DNA from: Corythucha ciliata
Lineage: Eukaryota > Arthropoda > Insecta > Hemiptera > Tingidae
DNA length: 64,000 nucleotides
Assembly: GCA_038030265.1 (NCBI GenBank)
Contig: CM075943.1
Span: 35,898,001-35,962,000 of the forward strand
Direction of reading: 5' to 3'
The notes beneath the pieces were generated by a model. It saw only the letters and a program-made list of their open reading frames with translations. It was not told the DNA's origin and made no database searches. Numbering within the stretch: position 1 is the first letter of the stretch; each line of letters opens with the position of its first letter. Below, piece by piece: positions 25,201 to 35,500 of this stretch. The position numbers and the translations under genes are program-made.

Positions 25201-28200
25201 ACCAGCTGGACTGGACGTCACGCCCTCTATTTAAAAAAAGCCCTCATGCAGCTTGGCTTCTGTGAAATTAAAGACCAGAAACGTGCTTTTTTCACTGACA
25301 TAATTATGTAGCCCAGAAATAAGCTTATTTTCATTTGATTTTTCTCCGAATGTAGCAATGCCCAAGGTGATTAAAATTTATGTTTTTAGCGATGTTGCGG
25401 AGGTCGTATATGAATAAGAAGGTATTCTTTGTCTATCCTCCAGCAATTTTTATTATTGACAAACACGTAAACCGGTTTTCAGCTCTACCGAGCCATCTTC
25501 GGACGTATCAATTTTTTTAACCACTAGGGCGTGTCAAACACAACTCTATCAAAATTGATACGTCCGAAGATGGCTCGGTAGAGCTGAAAACCGGTTTACG
25601 TGTTTGTCAATAATAAAAATTGCTGGAGGATAGACAAAGAATACCTTCTTATTCAAGGTGATTAAACTTTCTATAGGTGCCGCAAATCTTTGGCCATTAC
25701 TGTCCTTCACCTACGTCACGAGCAGTCCCAACCGCCTTTGCACTGGACCCAGTAGCCCAGTACATTATTAATTGTTACTGAGCTGTGATTTTTGAGAATT
25801 TATAAACATCAATTTCAAAATTAACTTGCTCTGCTGCTCTAGGGTGAGCAATCGCGAGTAAAGGACTGCTGGTGAGTGACGTAAGTCCCTACCCCTCCCG
25901 CCAAATCTGCGGCACCTATAGAAGAGTTTAGTCACCTTGAGCAATGTGCCTCACCAATGTGGCAATTCAACTTCTTTTTGACCGTAAAATTTGTTTATTG
26001 AACGACTTATCTGCTAATCGCGTTCGTTAGCAAAATTAATTCGCGGACCCCGCACCCCTGTAAAAGTGATTTCACGGCTGTCTCCCCCGTCCCAAACATT
26101 TGAGGATTTTGAGGCGGCATTTGAGTCCCAAACTTGCATTTTTCGGATTTTAGCCTCGAAACTTTGCAGTTTAGTGGTTATATTGTATCAGTCAAATCTC
26201 GACTCTTTGGCCACAGCTTGCAATTTTTGCGACTATATTTAGCCTCAAAACTGGCAATTTCATACATACCTTGAATCATTAAAATTGTCATTGGCCATGT
26301 TGTCGTCTCTCCACAGTTTTATTTCTTTATTGGTCGAATCGATTTTCAGCCTGTCTAGGACACGAAAACTTATTTTAAATAATGGTCCTGATGATGGCCT
26401 AAACAGGCTAAAAATCGATTCGACCAATAAATAAATAAAATAACTTTTTGTTGAGAGAAAACAACTGTATCACCCGGACATACCTTGAATCTTTGCTGGC
26501 GAAGAACCAACTTTTACACTTGCCTGCCGTTTTCAAGCAGCCCAAAGGCGTGTTTGCCAACAGCTAGCTCTGATGTGAGCCCCTGTCCCACATGAAATTT
26601 CTGGTGATCTCAGACTTGTCATCTCCTAGACCATAGAAAAAACGTCCTGCGCAGGCGCCAGACTCGATAAAATGACCTGGATTTTCGTACGGTGGGCTCC
26701 CGTACTATTGTTAAAGGCGGCGTGATCGTGATTCCGGCGTTTTTGACCACGGTTTTCCCAGTTTTTCTGGGTCGCAAACATTTTTTCGTGGTTGATGGTG
26801 ACCGCGTTCGACAGCTCTGAAATCCAAGGAAGAGCGTCCACGCAGGCAGACCTCGCTAGCCCCATTCTGGGGTCGAGAAAATTGGGTGAAACCAACGACA
26901 TTGCAAAGCCTCGCGTTTGTGTTTTGGCCGGGGCCGGCTGCATTCTGCAATTAGACCACTGAACTGCTTCCTAAAATCAATAGAGTCAATGGTCCAAAAT
27001 CGTATAAATTGCCCTCTTGCACACTTAATCCCTGGGTGATTTTCCCCAAAATGGAAATTTGACGTCACTGCTTCCATAGATCAGGCTCAGATTGATGTTG
27101 AATCTATCAACATAATGAGGAAGTTTCATGGGTCAGAACTTATTCATAAATTTATTTTTTAAGGTTTATTTATGCTAAAATAGAGCATAAATCGTGATCG
27201 GTTCGTAAAAAAATCCAACAGTTAATAAATACGCGATTTTTGAAGTTTTAGGTCATTTCAAACACGCCAGCTAGCATGTTTGCGTCATAGGCGCTTTCCG
27301 AAAAAAAGTCACCTGTAATGTAGCTGTCGAAGAGCGGTTTATTGTGTTTCTTTGCCTTATTTTCTACTAGAGCTCTCCAATAATAATATAGTGGAGGATA
27401 AACAGATGAGCTATTTAGCGGCATGAAAAGGACAGAAAACACAACGACGATTACGTTGCGGAAAATGTTCGTTTTGGCGGGATTTCAAATATGCCAACTT
27501 TTGTTGAGAAATAAAAAATATTTCTGAAGGGTTTAAACTTTTTATTTATTTATTTACGTGGAAGGATTGATGTGCCTAATCGAAAACAAATATTTTTGGA
27601 AAATGTGAAACTTCCTCATTCGGCCGGTGTTCCTTCAATGAATCAAATTTCAAATAGTGACTCTTTGTCGGTAATTCGGAAATGTGTCCAAAATCTTGGA
27701 TCCCCCCCCCCCTCCCCATTCAAAACTGACTACTCGTCACAAAGAAGTGATAATTTTAGTCTCAGAAAATGCTTGTGGTGGAAGAGGGAAGGGGCTATGG
27801 TTTGATGGTCGTGGGGGTGAACGTACCCCGACTTTACTGGTTATGCAATAGCCTTCCATACCTGACCGTCACGCGTTCTATTACATACTTCCAGCGTGAT
27901 TTAAACAAACATTTCTGTACCGTCTGAAAGCAACTTTTAGTTGCTGCATTCTACATTCTAGGAATAAATAATTGTAAATATCTGCGGATTAGTTAAAATG
28001 ATTAATTGTAAATAATTATCACACTTTTAACAAAAATATAATTAAATGCGTTTTCTTGTTTAAAGACCCAGTTTTTACCATGTAAAATCCGTTAAATCGA
28101 AGTAATTGCGCGTTAGCTGGAAAATACATTAGTCAACGTATATAAAAAAGCTTTGGCGAGGAATTAAAAAAATCTAAACAATATCTAATACTGAAAGTAA

Positions 28201-31200
28201 AATAAAGTGAAATGAGATGAACCGTGTGAAAGGAACAGACAAATAAAATAAATCCTTGCTGTATCCCCACTCTCCACCAATCTACATGTGTCTGGTATTT
28301 CCGAATGCACCAAGGCCGGACTGTGATGCTCCCTTGTTGTAGCCCATTTGAAGGTTCAACTCGGATTCATGGGCTCTCAGTTGCTCTTCGGTAAATTGCC
28401 TTTTGTTCTCTTCAGCCATTTTGGGGCCGAGACTGGGGCCTTTGTACTCCGGATGTTTTTGAGTCTGTAAAATTGCAAAAATATACAATTGATCAATCGC
28501 GGCGGTTAATATAAAAAAATTAAACCATTCTTCTGGAAATTAAAAGGAAAAAAGAGGAATTCGTTAGATCCTCCTTAAAAGTCTATTTACGGCTCCTCTG
28601 GAAGTAAACTTGAGAATTTATTTCGGGATCGGCGAGTTTTCGAATCGAGCGAACTTACCAATCTTCCCAGGGCGTAAATGCAAAGCGTTACTTGTGCTAT
28701 GTTTCGACGTTCGAACAAGTCGGCCGTTTGAAAAATTTCTTCTTGAGGAACTCCGTAAGCCTTGATGGCCGCTTGGAACCTGGAGTGAAAAAAATCAATA
28801 AAAATCCAATTTTTTTATACGTATAGCGCCCTTGTGGTTTCACCTTTGAATATTTTCCATCAATTGAAAATTAGTTCCTTTCGTTTGAATTTTTTTCACC
28901 GAACCGGGAGCCAATTTATTGATAAGATTGCATAGGACGACTCCATCCCTTAATACGTCCTCGTAGGGCTGGTTGGGAAGTTTCTCTCCCAGTACTTGCT
29001 CGATCCACTCGATGACTTCTTGCTCCTGCTCCTTATTTCTTCCCTGAGAGGTGAGAGGGAGAGGTACAGGAGATTAGTGTGACAAATTAATATTATTCAT
29101 AAAAAACACGCTTTACTGATGTAAAATTAAATTAGCCACTGTTTTGAAAACAAGTTGTTTTTTTTCTAAATGGGAGTTTATGTAAGAATATCGATGAACT
29201 AAGAGAGTTGATTCGGAGCCAAAAGCCGCGAGATTGCTAGAGAAAGCCACTTTTTGATTCTAATTCTTTCGCCTAAAAGAAGAACATTGTAATTAGTCAG
29301 TTCGATTATCCGAATATTATTTTTGTTTTTAGTTCTGTCAAACGTATTGCTTTCCACTTTAATTCTCACTTCCCGTGTTTTAAAATCGCGTTGCTATACG
29401 ATCCCCCCCTTTCCTCACCAATACTACCTTACACGAACAACACAAAACTGTCAACATTTGACAAGCTCCGACTGCGACACGCCTTGATTTAGTTTCTTGG
29501 CCGGAGATAATTTTTTTTTTTAATTTTTTGTTTTTAAATAAAAATGACGGCGTTTCCGCGGTTGAAAGCCCTACACAACTTTGGCTCAAACTTCAAACCC
29601 CTCTCTTCCCTCCCCCGACCACCACCACACGGGTAAATATAGAGAACAGTGTGAGTTTTGACATAAGCGTCTGCTTCCCTCCCTTTCCCCTACACCACCG
29701 CCCTCAATTACCCCATTTCGTCATCCGGTGCTTTCTTGCTGTCCTCATAAATCACGTCGAGTTGGAAAAATCCCTCATGGAATATGAATTTCGGAGTATT
29801 CTAATGTATTCGGGCCAACGAATAATTTATTTTGAAAGCAAATTTATTCGAATGCTTGAAGGAGGGCCCATTCGAATATTTTGACACATAGATGTCATCA
29901 TGATAGACTTCTCTGTCAAAATATTCAATTTTTTATCAATTCGACCAAACTAGTTTTTTTGAACGTGTAGTTGAGTGCAGAAGCGGGTTGATGGATATAT
30001 ATTTCTTTACTTTTCTTTTGTTTCAACTCCCCGAATCAAAATAATAACTTTGGTTCATCAAAAAACTGGAAACATGTTTTATTTCGGGACGTTTTTCAAC
30101 CAGATAAACGTCTTTAATTTGTTGGGAGAACCTTAAATGTTTCAAGATAATGAAAAGAAAACAAAAAAAACTTACAACCATAGTTGCAACGCGATTGCTA
30201 TCGAAGTAGAGTTTTGAAAAGAGAAGATTACAGTTTCTCTGTGTATATGATGCACCCCCGAACGTGCCTTGAACGCTTTGCCCGTCGACTGCGATCTAAA
30301 AACTTGGCTCGGCGCTTCAAGGGGTTTTGAACACTCGAAACCCACCCACCTCTTCCAACGTTGCGTCCGTGCTTTTTATTTTCACGAAAAAATCTGGCAT
30401 GGGGTCTCATTCATGGACAAAAAATCAAAACAGTTCTCAAAATTTCTTGTTCGGCTAAATCACACTCGTCTCAAATTACACAGTAGGTGAAAGTGGAAAA
30501 CAATTGAAAGTATTATCTGGGGAGGTAGTGGAGAGGGGCTTGATTCTGAATCGCTACATCTTTATTCAAAAATGGCTTGTTGGGGAGAGGGAGTCAACGA
30601 AAGATCTCGTCGCTATTTATGCGATTTATTTTCGGAAGATTTATCGACCGTATCAGAAATCGTAAATTTGTTTACAAAGTATTTCAAACGAGACATCAGT
30701 TTCTATTAGTGTTAAACGCCGTCTAGAACTCCTAACTCTCTCAACTTCACGCGTAGGTGTTGAAGGAGGAGGAGGATGGGGTTATGGATACTCTTTTTTT
30801 ATATCCTGACGTCGTCTTTGGAGTATAGGGTCGGGTGTGGTCACTGGGGAATCCCCCACGGGTTGAAAATATCCATTTCCAAAACATAGGAGCCCTTGAA
30901 AACTGAGTTGGTAAATAAATAGAATAAAATAGTTGAAAAAAGGCTCAATGGATAAAATGGTTAAAAATAAGTTATTAGCCTTCATTTAGACCAAAAGAAA
31001 CGTGTAAAAGGTAAAAAATAAACAATTAAAGGATTATTAAGTATTTATTTATTAGTAAGTGACTGTCAGGTAACAATAATAGAAACCTGAAGAGAATGAA
31101 TGGCCAAACAGCCATAGAACAGCAATTGAAGCGTGACTGGCAACGTGAAGAATTCGCTCCCCTAGTCAATTATTAGTATAGGAGCTTTGTGTGCCTTATC

Positions 31201-32532
31201 TTTCTTCTTGGGAACTTCAATTAGAAATGACCTCCGAGTGAAAATTAGTTTCAAAAGTCGTCCTAGGAAGTAGGAAATGGGGAAAAAGCTTGAATGGGAG
31301 TGGGCAAATGTCATGTTTGACTTGCCGCAGACAATAAGAAATTCAGCTTCGGTGTTTAGTCTAATAAAAAATATCAACACCCGCACTCTCCTCTTGTCCG
31401 CCTGGACAATCAGAGTCACTTGCCTTTGAGATGGCTGCGGCTATGACGAAGAATGACTGAAGTGCGGTTCAGTCTTCGTTTCGGCTTCAAACATTCGTCC
31501 ATCTGCAGGTGGCTGCAGGCTCTAATCAGCCCTCAGCTGACTTGGTTTGCTAGGAAAGGTGGAGATCGTGTTGAAAGGGCACCTTGCCGCTCCAGGGAGC
31601 GTGGTTCAGCCATCAGCTCCGTGCTCGTCACAATTGCTGGGCTGGTGTAGAGCCAATTAGCTCTAACGTCATGCCTCGACATAAGCTTAGCTTCGGGCTT
31701 AGAGCTTAGAGTGGGAGGACAATTTTTGTACGGTCCCGGCCAAAATGCCTCTAGTATAAGGGCTCGACACTTGTCAACGCGGAAAATGGAACGTTTCATT
31801 GCCTTGTCGTTGGTTTTGGACGATTTGTCTCCTCTCCAGAGTGACCTTTCGAGGTCCGCTTGCCCTGTTCTTAAGAAAAAGTCTACCTCTGACATTGAGA
31901 AAAAGTGCCAATGCCCAGTATCTGCAGGACCTTATACGCGGCTAAAATGGAGAAAAAACCAAAAGCAAATTCAGCGTGCGTAAAGTAGGTATTTCCGCAA
32001 GCCGAAAATCTGCTTAAAATCCTTTACGAACGATCGAAAGAAAAACATTAAAAAGCTTTGCTCGGGCACCCCCGAAAGCCCAGCGCCCTATAGGCGACCG
32101 ACTGCCAGGGTCACCTTTCAGTAAGCCGACACTGCTGTTAACGGAACAGGTGGTCAGTGCCACCCTTGGACAATCGGCGCAATCCGGCGAATCTTTCACC
32201 AGCGCCACCATAAAGACACCGTTCAGAGTAAGCGGTTAGGCATTTTCTCCATTTTAACAGCAAATTGGCGTTTTTTCTGTACACTTCAGCGCTTCTTCTC
32301 AATTTCATAGGTGAGTTTGCTATTTGTCTCCATTTTAGCCCCGAATTTGTGAGTTAACGATTTTTCTCAATTTTTGCCGTAAAAGAAGAGTTTTTTTTCC
32401 TGATTGACCACAAAGTTGCCTCCGGAAATTTTCTGCGAATTAGCAAATTTTCTCAAATTAACCCCGGTTATAGGAATTTGTCTTTACTTTAGCTGCAAAT
32501 TAGCGTTTTTCCTCATTTTAGCCGCTAATTAT

Positions 32533-32576
<44 letters not shown>

Positions 32577-35500
32577 ATTTCAGTCACGAATTAGAGTTTT
32601 CCCCCAACTTTTGCGGCGAATTACCTAACGCTTTTTCTGAAGTTGGCCGCGGGTTAGCGTTTTTTTTGTCACTTTCTGCGGTCCAAAGTTACCTTTAGAA
32701 GCCGCGAATTGACATTTTCTCTATTTAAACCGCGAATTATCGTTTTTCCTCACATCAGCGCTCCTTCTCAATTTCATCCATGAATTAGCACTTTTTCTTA
32801 ATTTTAGTTGCGCATTAGCGATTTTTCTTGCTTTTAGCTATCAGAAGCTGAATATTGTCGTTTCCATCCTTCCAGCCTCTAATTAGCGCTTTTGCTACAC
32901 TTTATCTGCGGAATCATCAAGAAACGGTGACCGCGAAGTAGCTAAGTATTTTTCTTAATTTTAGCCGTAATTTAGCGCTTTTTCTCATTTCTTTCCGTGA
33001 ATCAGGAGCAAAATGGTTCTTTTCTAACCCAAAGTGCGAATAAGCGCTATTCTACATAAATATAGGTAAAAGTGTATAAAATGATAATGCGGGGCAAAAA
33101 TAGTTCATTTACCGCTAATTTGGGGCTAATATTGAGAAAAATAACTAATTAGCGCGGCTGAAATTAAAATAAGCTCTACTTCGCAGTTCAAAGTGAAAAA
33201 AGTGCCAATTCGCTGCTGGAAAAATAAAAAATCGCTGATATGCAGCAACACTTGAGGAAAATATCTCCTATTTGGTGGCAAAAATTGAGAAAAATAGCTA
33301 AGTTGGGATAAAAACGTAATTTTGCCGCTGAAATGGGAGAGAAACTGGTAATTCGCCCGGATAAAGTGTAGAAGAAGCTGTAACTGGCGGCTAAAATTGG
33401 AACAAAAAATCAATTTTTGGTGGTAATTGAAAGTACACAAATCCGTGGCAGCTTAGGGGCTAAAACTTGGAATGTTATTGAACGGGATTCGAAATTGAAT
33501 AATTAAAAAAATAAAATAAAAAGCCAGTCACAATATTTCCATCGGGTTACTTGATAGCTAACCCCAACTATCTGCTGTGTACTAGTTCTCTGTGCGCGAT
33601 GGCTGCTCCAGATTTCTAGACAATCCAAACGCTCTTTTTTAACAGATTGATTTCGGTTTTTGTGCATTTCATTAAAAAATGCACTATTGGTCTCGCCCCG
33701 ATGGTCGCACATATTTTAGTGCATTTCATTCTGAAAAATGCACTATTGGTCTCGTCGTGATGGTGGCAAACATGGGTCATGGCATGTTTTTTTCATGTTT
33801 CAGAACCTCTAGAACACGAATTCAGTGGTCTCCGGAATTCATATATATTTCTCTATACAGGGTGCGGCAGATAATGTGGACCACCCATTTTTCTCCGCTA
33901 TTATTGATGATATTGGAATGGTGCTCGGAGTTATGTCCCCTTGATCTTAGGTGAGGATTTCATATTTCATAAAGTTAGGTCAAATTTGGGCCCTACCGGG
34001 GCTCAATAAAAATTTTTGGGCTACAGATATGAAATCCTCACCTAATATCTGTAGCCCAAAAATTTTTATTGAGCCCCGGTAGGGCCCAAATTTGACCTAA
34101 CTTTATGAAGTATGAAATCCTCACCTAAGATCAAGGGGACATAACTCCGAGCACCATTCCAATATCATCAATAATAGCGGAGAAAAATGGGTGGTCCACA
34201 TTATCTGCCGCACCCCGTATATATATGTTTATTTATTTATAAGCTTATGGCCGTTTCCTTGTTAGCACGATAACTCTCGTAGAAGTTAATTTAGCGGAAC
34301 GCGCTTTGGCACAAAAATCAGTAGTCATAAGACACCGGTCGGTATTGCATTTGGGCGAAATCGGTCAAGGTGGAGGGGGGGAAATCGGGCTTGAAATCGT
34401 CAAAAAATCACTAAAAATCACCAGTTGATTTTAGAAGCAACATATTCGGTACGTATACTCCATATTAGACTACCCTTTGATTCCCATTTTAATTTTTTGA
34501 AAAAGTCAAGGGGGAGGGGGTGGTGCCCCCGGGGTGGAAGTAAGTGTGTGGTCTTGTTAGCACGATAACTCTCGTAGAAATTAATTTAGCAGAACGCGCT
34601 TTATCTAAAAAATCAGTAGTCATAAGATCCCGGTCGGTATTGCATTTGGGCCAAATCGGTCAAGGTGGAGGGGGGGAAAATAGGCGTTGAAATGGTAAAA
34701 AAATCACTAAAAATCACCAGTTCATTCTAGACGCATCATATTCGGTACGCATACTCCATGTTAGACTAGCCTTTGATTCCCATTTTAATTTTTTGAAAAA
34801 GTCAAGGGGGAGGGGGTTGTGCCCCCGGGGTAGAAATAAGTGTGTGGTCACGTTAGCACGATAACTTTCGTACAAATTAATTCAGCGGAACGCGCTTTAT
34901 CTAAAAAAATCAGTAGTCATAAGACACCGGTCGGTATTGCATTTGGGCCAAATCGGTCAAGGTGGTGGGGGGAAAAATACGGCTTGAAATGATCAAAAAA
35001 TCACTACAAGTCACCAGTTGATTCTAGAAGCATCATATTCAGTACGTATACTCCATGTTAAAGTAGCCTTAGATTCCAATTTTAATTTTTTGAAAAAGTC
35101 GAGGTGGAGGGGGTGATGTCCCCGGGGTGGAAGTAAGTGTGAGGCCTTGTTAGCACGATAACTCTCGTAGAAATTAATTTAGCGGAACGTGCTTTGGCAC
35201 AAAAATCAGTAGTCATAAGGCCCCGGTCGGTATTGCATTTGGGCCAAATCGGTCAAGGTGGAGGGGGGAAAATAGGGGTTGAAATGGTAAAAAAATCACT
35301 ACAAATCACCAGTTGATTCCAGAAGCATTATATTCGGTATGATGATTCCATTTTGAAATAGCCTTTGATTCCCATTAAGTTCAGCTTAAACAAACCCGGC
35401 AGCAAACATTATGAGGGAGGGTCAAACATTAACGAAACAAATGATGGTCTCAACATTACTACTTCTGGGACGGCTTAGGGTATCCGAATACAAAATGAAA

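Noticed and set aside
31533..31895. 120-codon minus-strand frame in Mp20 intron 1
   Set aside because: Overlapped by frames on the other strand, no domain, no splice or promoter context.
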